DNA of 64,000 bases, from contig NC_023750.2 in the NCBI RefSeq assembly GCF_000499845.2, positions 11,845,285 through 11,909,284 on the forward strand, written 5' to 3'. The position numbers and the translations under genes were made by a program. Shown piece after piece: positions 1 to 10,747 of this stretch; the first letter of the stretch is position 1, and every line of letters starts with the position of its first letter. Under the pieces are notes generated by a model. The model did no database searches. It saw nothing but the letters and a program-made list of their open reading frames with translations, and was not told the origin of the DNA. This DNA is from Phaseolus vulgaris. Taxonomy: Eukaryota > Streptophyta > Magnoliopsida > Fabales > Fabaceae.

Positions 1-2682
1 CCCCAACTTAGAATCTTGCTTGTCCTCAAGCAAAGTAGAATATATTTGAATTTAAATATCAAACAGCTTAATTCACTAAACAACAGAACAAATTAGAAAC
101 TTATAATGCTTCCAAATTCAAATATAGAAAAATATAGACACAGGATCAAATCAAAACAAATAAATGAAAATTCATCAAGGAATATCTTCTCTCTATTTTC
201 ACTTAATCATAACAAATCACAGTTTCTTTTCATTTCATCTTCAAATCACAAACATATTAGAAACATGAATCTTGAGGTCTTTTCCAGGGTTGTAATGAGG
301 TTGGGCTTTTCTTAGATAACAAAATGCACATCTTAAAGAAAAAGAACATACCTACAATTCAATGATAGAGAACATATATGTTATCTAATTACCACTTTCT
401 TTCGATGTCACATTTTTCCTCATTTTCATTCTTTTCATGGTTTTCATGAAATTTTTTCTATCTTTCTTTTCTATTTCTTTTTCTTCTTTTGTTTCTCTTT
501 TTATTTTAATAATAGGAAAAGATTCTTCCTATTTTCAACTTTCACAATCAGAACAATCATTCCCTTTTCTAGATGTATTGCATCTATGTTCTCCTTCCTT
601 AGACATGCTAAAGGGTAGGAAATATATCAATAAAGGTTAAGGTGAAATATTAACAAAAAAAAATTCTTAGCCCAAAGGGGATATAAAAAAAATGGAATTC
701 TAATATAAAGGTTGGCTTTTTGGCCCTGGCTCCTAATTAACACAAACAAATGCCTCAATCATCTTCATGCTCTTTTATGATGCAACAAAAATAAAAATTA
801 AGCAACCACAACTGTCAATTCATCAGTAAAACTCTCAAAACTGTTTAAGGTTCACACACTCACTTGGTTTACTTGGTCTAATTCCTTTTTGTCTTGTCAT
901 TATCTGTCCTAATCAATCATCCTGTTAAATTTTCTTGTATCATAATTTTAACTACATTTGAATAGGATTCAATCATATTTTCTTTTCTAACATGTGTCTA
1001 ATTCATCTCACTATTTAATATTTAAACACAAATTCTTTTTTCCACAATTCAAAAATTAATATTCTAGTTCTTTTTTATTTGAAAAAAAAAAATAATCTAG
1101 AAAATAAACAAATTAAAACTGAAATTTATTCAAGAAAGATAATTCAAGACTTAAAACTAACAAACTAACAAAACAGGAAATTTATTCAAAATAAGCAATA
1201 TAAACAACTAAACAAATAAACAAAAAACAAAATAACCGAAAAATAAAATAAATAAAATAAGACAAAATTCAAATAATTGAAAAGAAAAGAGAATTAGAAA
1301 GATAAAACCATATTTTTGCTCAATCCTCCCTTCTTAAGAAGTCATCCCGCGCTTTTTGTTAAAATCTTTATCTACTGCTTCATTGGATCTGCCCCCCTAA
1401 ATAATAGAACCTGTCCCCAGGTCAAAATACATAACATAGGTTGGGTTTCCCTTGAAATTCTCCATGGTTTACCAGCTAGGCTTATTTGATAGGAGTGATT
1501 GGCTAGACAGAATTTCCTAGCCACTTCATTATTAAAACCATATGTTCTCTCTCAACTGGTGATAGGTACAATCATCATCATCTCTCAGTCTTTTCTAACT
1601 TCTCCTTGCTTCTCTTTTCTTTATTTTTAACCTCTATTCTTTTGGGTTGTCTTCTCAATTGCTCAATCTATAAAAACTTGTTTTCTTAATATCATAAGAC
1701 AACTCAAGCAAAGATTAGTATAACAAGCAAATAGTTTTTTTTTCTAAATGAAATAAAGAAAAACAGAAAATTTAAAATAACAAAAGAAAGAAAAATAAAT
1801 AGTAAATGAAAAACAGAACAAAATAAAATAAAATAAAAGAAACAAAAACTTACTTAAATAAAAACTAAATAAAATAATAAAACTATAATTTTTAACAAAG
1901 AGAAAAATAAAATAAATAAAAACAAGAATAATATATAAAAACTAAAAAAAATACAAAATAAAACAAATAAAAAAAATTAAATAACTAACTAACTAAGAAA
2001 ACTAAGAAAACTAAAACAGAATATATAGATAGGAAAAAAACTTGAGTAAAATAAAAACTAAGAATGAAATCAAAGAAAATAATAAAACTAAAAATAAAAA
2101 TAAAATAAAATAAATAACTATTAAGAAAAATAAATAAAATAAAAATGAAACAAAAATACAACAGAAACTAATAGTAATAAATAATAAATAAATAAAAACT
2201 ACGTAAACTCTAAACGTAAAAATAAAATATGATAAAACAAAATCCAAATCAAAATAAAATAAAAATAAAAATAAGAATAAAAACAAAAATAAAATAAAAT
2301 AATTACAGTTAAAAAAACTACGTAAACAATATAAAAATAAAGAAGTAAAGAATAAAATAAAATATAGCAAAACAGAAACAAAATAAAGTAAACAAATAAA
2401 AAAAAACTTAAAAGAAAAATTATTAACATAAAAGTAACAGTTGTAAAAAAAACAAATATATTCACATATAAAAAAAATTACATATTCAAAACTAGAAAAA
2501 AAACAAAATCTTTTTTTAAAAAAATAAAAATAAAGATATACAGATCTAAAAATAAAAACAAAATCTTTACAAAAATATTCAAATCTAAAAAAAAAAAAAC
2601 TAAAAAATTTATTCACATAAAAAAAAAAGTTAGTATATTCACAATATTTAGGAAATTATACTCAACAAATCAAACCTGTTCT

Positions 2683-2697
2683 CGGGCAACGGCGCCA
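2683..2697 (-). promoter_or_regulatory. Primer-binding site, tRNA-Asp type
   Basis: The minus strand reads TGGCGCCGTTGCCCG, complementary to the 3' end of plant tRNA-Asp (…GGCAACGGCG plus CCA) with about one mismatch. It lies a few bases inside the LTR end, where minus-strand DNA synthesis is primed. Confidence 0.7.
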
Positions 2698-2703
2698 AAA
2701 AAT

Positions 2704-3772
2704 TGATGACTTTTTACGGCAAGTGCACCGCATTTGTCAAAAGTAATAATTGTCCCTAAGGACGGATATCGATCCCATAAGGAACAATGAATTATCGAGT
2801 ATAATAATCGCTAAATATAAAAACACAACAACAATTAAAAGAGTTTTGAATTAATTGCGGTGACACTCAGAAAACAGACAAAGAATTAGTTGTTTCAATT
2901 AGTTTCATCTCTCTCACTCTCAAGTATTTTGATTAGCATGTCAGTATTAAGTTCTTTGATTGAAATTGATGCCCGTATAAAAATCATTTATATCGATTCC
3001 TCGCATATAAAATCCTTAAGAATGTCCCCTAACTATCGATCCCTCGCATAATTATAAGAACAACTTAGAACGAAGCTCGGACGTTTAATAGCAATTAACA
3101 TTTCAAGTCTATTCCTAACACTCAAATATGTTAAATATTGTTGTTTAGGTCCGAACCTTAAAAATACCTCCCGGCGGTCAGATTTAAGATTCTCAATTTG
3201 TCACGGAAAGTTAAAAGTAAAACAACAATACCAATAATCAACCAAGAACTGAATATTAATATATAAGATATCACCTCAATACATAAGAGTTTGAGCAGAT
3301 TACTCCAAACCCCAAAGGGTAGAATTAGCCACGCATACTTTTAGCACCTTTCATTCTCCTAATTAGGTTACAATTTCCTCTCAATCTGGCACACTAGGGT
3401 TGAACCTCTAGCCCCCTATTTATCCTAATTTTCTAGGGTTAGGTGGCTTGTTGTGTCGCACTAATGGGCTAAGTGATAAAACATAAAAAAAAGGCTCAAT
3501 CTTTATTTGCATCTTTTTCCATTCTGGGACCTTCCAACTTTCTCTTTTTAGCTCAAATTATTCTCCTTTATTTCAAATCTTCAATCGTCCCTAAAAATCT
3601 GCAATTAACACCAAATTTGAGAATAAAATACTCTTATTCAAATAAAGATCATAAAAATGTAAAAAGGTATAAAATTAATAAATTAGAGATTATTTTATAT
3701 GTAAATTAGCAATAAATCCTCATAAGTGCCTATATTTTAATATGAAATATTACTGAAATTAGGCACTTATCA
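2704..3772 (-). repeat. 5' LTR of the non-autonomous element
   Basis: The segment starts TGATGACTTT and ends GCACTTATCA on the plus strand, so it has TG...CA ends. On the minus strand it begins TGATAAGTGCC and abuts a primer-binding site at its 3' end. It is about 1.07 kb and has no coding potential; the small frame at 3473-3709 is incidental. The mate LTR is not in the window, so the outer edge rests on the TG...CA ends only. Confidence 0.65.
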
Positions 3773-3829
3773 CTTACCCTTGCATGTGTTTATTTATGTA
3801 TGAACTGCAATAAATGTACTATGTACACG

Positions 3830-3862
<33 letters not shown>

Positions 3863-3936
3863 CATATATACATATATACATATATACATATATACATATA
3901 TACATATATACATATATACATATATATATATATATA
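3830..3936. repeat. (TA)n / (TATATACA)n microsatellite
   Basis: About 107 bp of alternating TA dinucleotides broken by regularly spaced C residues (TATATACA units), between the LTR at 3772 and the RT fragment. Short frames on both strands here are repeat translation. Confidence 0.95.
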
Positions 3937-3989
3937 AAAGTGTGTGTGTTGTGTAAGGAGCACTTACATGCACTGCCACACTTTTTGAA

Positions 3990-4490
3990 GTTAGTGAGCT
4001 ACCTCCAAGAGTCAAAAATCTTATAAAAGAATTTGGTGATGTATTTCCTAAGGAAGGACCCATTGGACTTCCACCTTTTAGGGGTATAGAACACCAAATA
4101 GATTTAGTTCCGGGAGCTAGTCTACCAAATAGACCGACTTATAGAACTAATCCTGAGGAGACTAAGGAGATAGAGTCACAATTTCAGGAATTGTTGGAGA
4201 AGGGCTGGGTTCAAAAGAGTCTAAGTCCTTGTGTTGTATCTGTTTTGTTGGTGCCTAAGAAAGATGGCAAGTGGAGAATGTGTTGTAATTGTAGAGTCAT
4301 CAATAACATCACCATCAAATATAGGCATTCAATTCCTAGACTTGATGAATTGGATGGGTCCACTATATTTTCCAAGATTGATCTCAAAAGCGGATATCAC
4401 CAAATAAGAATCAAAGAGGGTGATGAGTGGAAAACTGCTTTTTAGACCAAGTTTGGACTATATGAGTGGTTAGTGATGCCTTTTGGATAG
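3990..4490 (+). pseudogene. Ty3/gypsy (chromovirus-like) reverse transcriptase fragment
   Basis: The plus-strand translation carries gypsy RT landmarks: a GLPP-type stretch and a 'LVPGAS' segment upstream of RT, then VPKKDGKWRM, an RxINN segment, and FSKIDLKSGYHQIR. A stop codon follows WKTAF at about 4443, after which the frame continues to VMPFG. Only the first RT motifs remain; the YxDD active site, RNase H and integrase are absent. The fragment ends abruptly at about 4490, where minus-strand gag of a different element begins. It is a dead scrap with no visible LTRs or duplications of its own. Confidence 0.85.
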
Positions 4491-4494
4491 AACC

Positions 4495-5240
4495 TTAGCA
4501 GCGATTCGCTGAAAGGTCCTGGCAACATTCCCTTGACAAAGGCATGCACCGTCATGGCCTCATCCGTAGGTTTCAACCTCACCACCTGGACCCCAAATCT
4601 GTTCAAGTAGTCCTTCATGGACTCCCCCTGCTATTGTTTTATATCGAAGACATCATAAGAAAGTCGAGAGGGGGCTTTGTTAACAAGGTATTATTCCCTG
4701 AACAGCGTCACGAACTAGTCAAAGGTGGAGATGTGTTCGTCGGGAAGGCTAACGAACCATTCCAACGTCGCGCTTGCCAACGTGCTCATGAGCAACTTGC
4801 AGTACACGACGTCAGATCCTCCTGTAAGCATCATCTGAGTGTGGAACGCCGTGAGATGGGCCTCTGGATCCTCTACTCCGGTGAAGGTGACCTTTGGGCC
4901 CAGAGACGTGGTTGGTAATGCTGTATCCATGTTCACCTGTGAGAACGACATGGGATGTGCCTTGAGTGGTACAGGTAGGGCACATTCGTCCGTCGCGCGC
5001 TCCCCTACTTGTTGCAAAATCCCTACACAGTTCCTCATTGGCTCTGTGCAGTTCTTCATTGTCCGTTCGTGATGCGGCAATTTCAACCCTAGATGCTGCC
5101 ACCTCTACTTGGAGGGCACGCATAGTCTCCAAGATTTGTTGCGTGGTAACGTTGTCCCCTCCAGGGGGCATAACTCCTGTGGCTGCAGAAGTTCCTTGCC
5201 TTGTACTCCTCATATCGCTGGTAAAGATTCTCAACACGAT
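4495..5240 (-). pseudogene. gag: Tat-type gag pseudogene, N-terminal half
   Basis: Gag is the structural protein that packages element RNA into virus-like particles. Minus-strand frames here carry the same segments as the intact gag at 47613: an N-terminal coiled-coil-like region (residues like ASRxEIAASRTDNEELHRANEELCRD), then TFTGVEDPEAHLTAFHTQMM and LEWFVSLPDEH. The segments lie in different frames (4812-5237 and 4715-5086), so there is at least one frameshift, and matching continues in broken frames to about 4495. The zinc knuckle and protease are missing. It cannot produce a working gag. Confidence 0.85.
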
Positions 5241-5265
5241 TGTGAGTGGGACCTTTCTTTAACGA

Positions 5266-5283
5266 GCCCCACGGTGGGCGCCA
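5266..5283 (-). promoter_or_regulatory. Primer-binding site, tRNA-Lys type
   Basis: The minus strand reads TGGCGCCCACCGTGGGGC, the complement of the 3' end of plant tRNA-Lys(CUU) including CCA. The same site occurs at 21112-21129 and, as variants, at 44281-44299 and 47207-47222, tying these elements into one group. Confidence 0.85.
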
Positions 5284-5285
5284 AA

Positions 5286-6157
5286 TATTCCTGCCAGTTG
5301 ACTCGCTTCGCCAGTTGACTCTAACGGCAGCCTTCGACCCTTCTATCTCCGCCTGGGAATCGTATTTTCTTGATCAAAGAATCTCACACTTGCAAAGACA
5401 AAGGAGCGCCTTGACGATCGTTTGCACTCCGATGCTCAAATCAGTATAAGGGAAAATAAATACCAATAATGTATATTAGCTTCAGTCTTAGAAACTATGT
5501 ACATTGTTAGGGTTCTTGGCACCCTTTATATAGGTTGAAACTAGGGTTTACCTTTGTGTTGTTACCCTTGTCTAGGGTTTCTTGGGGAACGTCCTTGCGT
5601 CGCTATTTACGTAATCTTAGCGTATCTAGCACATGAACTTCCCTTAACTGGAGTGCAACGAATAACAGAGTGGTCGCTTGGGTACCAACTTGTGCACCTA
5701 ATCTCTAGCGCCATCTGCGTTGTGGATGCCCTAAGCATTCACGTGCCATGCATGCAACTTTCCCTGGAAACCCTAACCCTAATGGACCTTAGCGCCTCCC
5801 AGGATTATTCTCTCGTGTCGCGCTTGCATGCGCTATACACACCACGTGCATGGATCCTTCGTGGCTTAGGCTTCCCCATATCTCATGTCTTAACTGTTAA
5901 CTTAGCATAAATCTGGGGCCCAAATTATGTGGTCCACTACAACATTCAGACCGCCAATGTCCGATCTCTCCCTCTGTTGGTGAGGTCCAATGTCGATCTC
6001 CAACATCGGGGTCTACGATATCAATGTACGAAGACTAACCAATCCCTTGTTAAGTGCGTCTGGGACCCACCTTATGTGGCCCCCTTCCATTACCAAGCAC
6101 CGATGTGCGATGTCTGAGGTCAGTCACTGGGTCGATGACCGAGGACTGATCGAGATA
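5286..6157 (-). repeat. 5' LTR of truncated Tat-type element
   Basis: The inner edge is two bases from the primer site. The outer edge is placed by alignment to the start of the solo LTR at 9854 (TATCTCGATCAG here, TGTACCGACCAG there). Both terminal dinucleotides have mutated (TA for CA, TA for TG), as expected for an old copy. Length is about 870 bp. The overlapping frames at 5554-6211 have no support as genes. Confidence 0.65.
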
Positions 6158-6814
6158 GTTATTATTGATTATAATGTTCAAACTGTTTCTAGAAATTACT
6201 TAGAGCATTAAGGACACGAAGTTAGATCAAATATTATGTTTTCAGATAGAGCATATAAAAGGAGAAAGAAATTTGCATAGACTTTGATTATAGTAGAATC
6301 AAGCTTCAACATTTAAATATTCCAAGTAAAGAAATATTTGAAAGTCCAAACACATTATATTAAATTATTAAGATCTAAAAAGATATCATCAAGCTGAAGC
6401 TGCACTTTAGAGTGTCTAATGGCAAGACAAAGGTACTACATTGCAAATTTGAACAAATTTCGAATTAAGTGAATAAAAAGTGTAAATGTTTATATTTATA
6501 CAAAGATAGAAAGAATTCAAAATATAACACAAGCTCAAGATGTGCAAGAAATATTCAGTACAAAGAGTTTTCATATGGGATGTCTAATGACTATATAAAG
6601 AAATGCAATACACTACCTTCAACTGTCATATTCAAATCCTTTCCATTGAGACAATGATAAATGACACATGGAAGGTGGCGCCACCTAGCCCTAAACAGGC
6701 AATAACTTTGCATTCAAACTAAGTTATTCACCCTCGCTTGGTGTCAACCCTCTCTCCTAGGGTTAGGTTATTTAACATAAACTATTCATGACCCAAATAC
6801 AAGACCAAAAATAT
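6158..6814. other. Intergenic AT-rich DNA, no gene seen
   Basis: No coding similarity, no tRNA and no clear repeat were recognised. A plus-strand frame at 6469-6657 has no recognisable motifs. Confidence 0.5.
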
Positions 6815-8640
6815 AATTCCTAACGTTAGAGAGATGATAGTATAGAAGTGATCAGATGACCTCAAGTCGTCTTTCAACAAATCCAATAGTGCAAGTAAGA
6901 AAAGTTAGCAATAACAATAAAGATAAAATGGGAGATTGTTGTGCAAAAAATATATAAGGGATTAAAACAGTAATTAAAAAGTGGTTGATGATGGCATTCC
7001 TATAAGCTCTTCTTTGCTTTTTGGAGATGATATTTGCGGAAGCTTGTGGAGGAGATGAGCAAGGCCTTCCTAGGAAGTATGGGTGCCTGGAAGGTGCATG
7101 AGAGTGGGGAATTGGGGAGGTTCGGCCAACCCCTTTGAAGGTGATGAAGTGAAGATTAAAACCTAGATGCTAGGCAAAAAGTAGTGTATGGCACAAATTT
7201 GGTAGCATAACAATACTCTATTCAATCTTGACAATACATGATGTTGGCTCCCCCTTTTATAGGCTAAGGAGGACCATAAAGGTTAACCTAATGATAAGCA
7301 AATGCCATCTAAATGAAATGTAAATGACATCACAAGGACACCATGGCACATGGCCGACCCTAGTGAAGGAATCCTTTTAGAACGTAGCAAATCTAGGTCA
7401 AATCCTCATGGAATCAAGTTTGTGCTATTTACACTACAACTAATACTAAGCTACTCTTGATGGACCTTCATGTAGCATATACAAATAGCTTTCTCTTCCA
7501 TCCGTAGCTTGGTCCAAGTCTTCATGGATTCGCTTGGCCATGGACCTAGTAATTGGTCCTAGACGCTCTCCCCCTTGCACTAGACGCTCTCCCCTTTGCA
7601 CTTGACGCTCTTCACTTGGTTGTAGACGCTCTTGGCTTGGCTCTTGTCTTTCATGGGAGGTTGAGCTTGGCCCTCTTCCATCAGTTGATCCCCAAGTTTT
7701 TCCACCATTGAATTCTTTACAGATTCTCTAAAGATTAATCCTTTCTCAATCCTCCAACAGAGCTAAACTAGATTGAACATGTGCCAATCTTATTCAACTG
7801 AAACTCACCAGTAAAGCATGCGTCTACTGGTTTAATCAATACCCATTTTGTTCCATGCGTATACTTCATGTGAATGTTTATCTCCACTCTCTTGAACCAT
7901 GCACCCAATAAATTAATCAAAACAATGCAAACTAACTAAGAAACCAAAGTTTAAGATAAGGAAGGGTTTCAATCATGCATTCAAGTACAACCTCTAATAA
8001 AAACTAGTTTTCCAGGAGATTAGAATATTAAAACAACTACTATATAGAATTAAAAAACGAAACCTTTATTAATCAAAACCTTAGAACTCAATGGGGAATT
8101 GCAAAGGATACAACTTAAAAGGTTTAGCCTTCCATGCGGAGGCAAAACAAAAGAATTACAAAGAAGAAAAGAAACTAAGAAAACCCTATGAAGCTCCCCC
8201 TTTCTCCATGATGCTTGTGTCCTTTTAAATGCTTTTCTGTTCCAAGGATCTTAGGAAAATATTGTATTTTAGATTTTGTTAACAGTTTCCAACTTTCCAT
8301 AATTCTTATATTTTGCAGAAGATTTGCTTCCAATTCTATTTCTGAGATATTGTAGCTTTTATTTCCTCCTTCTCCTAAGATTTGGTTTTCTATTTTGATT
8401 CAAAGAAACAAGTTAAGACTTTTGCATATTTGGCCCATTCACAAAGGTAGACACTTCCTTCAGACCATTTATTCTAAAAACAAAAAATTAACAAAAATAA
8501 TAGTTAAGGTCCAAATAAACCCAATTATACGAATATTAATTAAAATAATTGATTTATTTATTATTATAGTCCAATAATCTATAATTAAAGTTATCGAGGG
8601 TGAATAAATATATGCTCACCAACCATCAGACACTCTTAAA
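6815..8640. repeat. Dispersed repeat, copy 1 (interrupted by a solo LTR)
   Basis: Several blocks match 28425-29879 in the same order: GATGATAGTATA…GTCG near 6830, GTTAGCAATAACAATAAAGATAAA near 6905, TTCCACCATTGAATTCTT near 7700, and CTTTTGCATATTTGGCC…GTAGACACTTCCTTCAGA near 8410. Apart from the inserted LTR (6989-7683) the two copies are collinear. It is non-coding and I cannot name the family; it may itself be an LTR. Confidence 0.7.
6989..7683. mobile_element. Solo LTR with 5-bp target duplication GTTGA
   Basis: A 695-bp segment with TGATGG…CCATCA ends is flanked by GTTGA at 6984-6988 and 7684-7688. The paralogous repeat at about 28775 shows the uninterrupted site (GCGGTTGATCTCTAAG), which supports a simple insertion here. 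No internal coding region remains, so this is the usual product of LTR-LTR recombination. The orientation is uncertain because both ends read TGATGG-like. Confidence 0.85.
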
Positions 8641-9291
8641 CTATTAGACAATCTACTAGATCAGACAACCTACTACCTTTAATCAAGATTTTGTTTAACT
8701 AATCTTCACAACAATATTAGCCGAGAATGACCACAAAGAAAGAAAAAAAAATGAGTTGAAGAATGAGTTGTTGTTCCGATTCCCAAATTCAACATATATT
8801 TACATTTATAAAATAACATTAAGATATATTTATGTATTTATGTTTATAAATTAACATACAACTATCAGACTAAAACAACATCTAAATATATTTCATAAGT
8901 TTATTAAAAAGGTAAATGTAAACATTAATGTAATTAATCTTTGTAAAAAATCTTAATGTATTTAATTTTTTTCAATATAATTATTACTTTAATTTAAGAT
9001 CAATTTAATATATAATTATTTTATATTTATTTAGTAATAATAATAACTTGATCATAATATTTTATATTAGATTTTAAAAGTAGATTGATGTTATATTTTT
9101 ATTATTTATGTAATATTTATTAAAACACAATATTAATATTTTTTATTGATTAATATTACTCATATTACTCATTAATATTTATTAATATAAATATTTAATA
9201 TCAACATTAATTGATATTTATAATTTTTTTAAATTGAAGAACTTCAATTTAATAAAATTGTATTAGAAATTTGTCCATCACTATGTGGTTG
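8641..9291. other. AT-rich intergenic DNA, no gene seen
   Basis: Long runs of A/T with scattered TTAATATT motifs. No ORF with recognisable motifs, no tRNA and no repeat structure beyond low complexity. Confidence 0.6.
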
Positions 9292-9853
9292 TGTAACACC
9301 CCATAAATATATCTAACTTTTACAAAACGGTTCTACAAAGTTTCATATAAAATTTAGAGTCTTTCAAAATATTTCTATTACATGTCTAGGACATATAAAT
9401 ACAAATATTTATAACATCAAGCTCCAAAATACGGTCTTAAGGTCCATCAGATGTTCCTGCACCTGTATCTGTATCAGCTCGTGTACGTAATACCATCATT
9501 GTTGAGCACAGAGAAAAGTACTAAACGAATTTGGGGCATAGAGCATCCAAAAACTGCATCTTAATCCTCTTAGACAATGCATTGAGCGCTTTAACAAAAT
9601 TACATACTAAAACCTAGTTCGTACCAATAATCTAACATTTCAATTATTCAAGTATATTTTTAAAGTTGTATCTAAAACTAGTTCAATCAGTGCACACAAT
9701 TAGCTTTCTTTACCTGGAAGACTTGGTCCAAAAATATTTCCGAAACCAACAGTTGGATTACTCTACAACTCTAAAAGTTCTGTTAGAAAATCTAATCGGA
9801 TAAATGTGATATTTGACTCTCAGCTACTATGAGTTATGATTAAACTCTAAAAC
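9292..9853 (-). repeat. Del-like LTR remnant, first part
   Basis: The segment begins TGTAACACCCC and shares blocks with the LTR at 19164-20562, including TTTTTCAAAATATTTCTATTACATG-like sequence and CTCGTGTACGTA. It is interrupted at 9854 by a solo LTR. A purine-rich stretch after 10748 resembles the purine-rich end of the 19164-20562 LTR, so the remnant probably continues to about 10820. The strand is inferred from the paired LTRs of the 11926-17216 element, which share the TGTAACAtCC end. Confidence 0.5.
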
Positions 9854-10742
9854 TGTACCGACCAGTCCTCGGACATCGATGACCGCTAGTAATGGTGGGT
9901 CATGTAAGCTGGATCCCACAAGCGGCATGAGCCAGTGTCCCACAAGCGGCGTGAGCCAATGTGCCGATTAGTTGTCAGATGTCGATCATCAGGATATGCC
10001 AACGTGTCCTTGGCAACAGAGTAAGGCTGATGTGACATCGGGCATCGGTGGATCAAACAGCTACATCGGGCCACGAAAGGTGGGTCCCAGAAAACACATC
10101 AGTTATCAGTAAAATGCCCAGAGGTAGGGGGAAGCCTAAGTCATAGGGTGCCCGTGCGTGTGGTGCGGATAACGCAACTGGGCGCGACACAAGTAAAGAG
10201 TCTTGGAAGGCAAGAATTCCTGTGAGGGTTAGGGTTTCCAAGGGAAGATGCATGCATGACACGTGAATAGTTAGGGCACCCCCAGAACAGATGGCCCCAG
10301 AGATTAGGTGCACAAGTTGGTATCCAGGTGAACATTTTGTTAGAGGTTGCACTCCAGCAAGGAGCCTTACGCACTAGATTACACTAAGATTGGGTAATAG
10401 CGGTGCTAGGGCATTCCTCCATAAACCCTAAATGCGGGTAACGGAAACAGAGGAAACCCTAGACTATATAAAGGGTAGTAAGAAAACCCAAAAGGTACGC
10501 AATTTCTGAGATTAGTACTATTACACTCACATACGGTTTCTTAGCCCCAGTATTGACTTGAGCGTCGGAGTGCAAACGGCCTCTAGGGCGCCCCCTTTGT
10601 CTTTGCAGGTACAGAGTATTTCAATCCGGAAAGCACGAATCAAAGAAGAGAGAGACGGACGTGAGAGCGTCATTAGAGTCAACCGACAAGCGAGTCAACC
10701 GGCAAGCGAGTCAACCGTCAAGCGACTCAACCGACAACAACA
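9854..10742 (+). mobile_element. Solo LTR of Tat-type element, target duplication AAAAC
   Basis: An 889-bp segment with TGTACC…CAACA ends is flanked by AAAAC at 9849-9853 and 10743-10747. It is the reverse-oriented relative of the LTR at 5286-6157. A TATA box (TATATAAA, 10465-10472) lies upstream of the region shared with other LTRs (GAGCGTCGGAGTGCAAACG). The last 70 bp contain four GAGTCAACCG-type direct repeats of about 16 bp. There is no primer site or coding region beside it. The flanking duplication is A-rich, so chance is possible, but it sits exactly at TG and CA. Confidence 0.8.
10465..10472 (+). promoter_or_regulatory. LTR TATA box
   Basis: TATATAAA inside the solo LTR, about 100 bp before the conserved GACTTGAGCGTCGGAGTG segment that lies downstream of the TATA box in related LTRs. 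Confidence 0.6.
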
Positions 10743-10747
10743 AAAAC

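Larger units (their letters stand above)
1..3772 (-). mobile_element. Non-autonomous LTR retrotransposon (5' LTR plus non-coding interior; 3' LTR outside window)
   Basis: Read on the minus strand, an LTR (2704-3772) is followed by a tRNA-Asp type primer site (2683-2697) and 2.7 kb of very A/T-rich interior. The interior ends at the window edge with a TTGGGG purine run preceded by a TTGCTTGAGGACAAGCAA motif of the kind that sits just before the 3' LTR in some plant gypsy elements. The 3' LTR should therefore begin just left of base 1. No gag or pol similarity is visible; the long minus-strand frame at 2011-2616 is low-complexity Phe/Leu/Tyr translation of A/T-rich DNA. I infer a large non-autonomous (LARD-like) element that would depend on enzymes made elsewhere. 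Confidence 0.65.
4491..6157 (-). mobile_element. Truncated Tat-type Ty3/gypsy element (5' LTR, primer site, 5' half of gag)
   Basis: On the minus strand the order is LTR (6157-5286), primer site (5283-5266), then decayed gag down to about 4491, where the element is cut off against an unrelated RT fragment. The gag is clearly related to the intact one at 47613-49379. Its LTR is related to the solo LTR at 9854-10742, including the TCAGTCCTCGG start region and the GAGTCAAC end region. No target duplication can be tested because the 3' half is missing. Confidence 0.8.

Noticed and set aside
2011..2616. 201-codon minus-strand frame rich in Phe, Tyr, Leu and Ile
   Set aside because: It is the translation of A/T-rich low-complexity DNA inside a non-coding LTR element; no protein family signal.
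3830..3936. Regular spacing of TATATACA units as a CRISPR-like array
   Set aside because: There are no spacers between repeats; it is a simple microsatellite in a plant genome.
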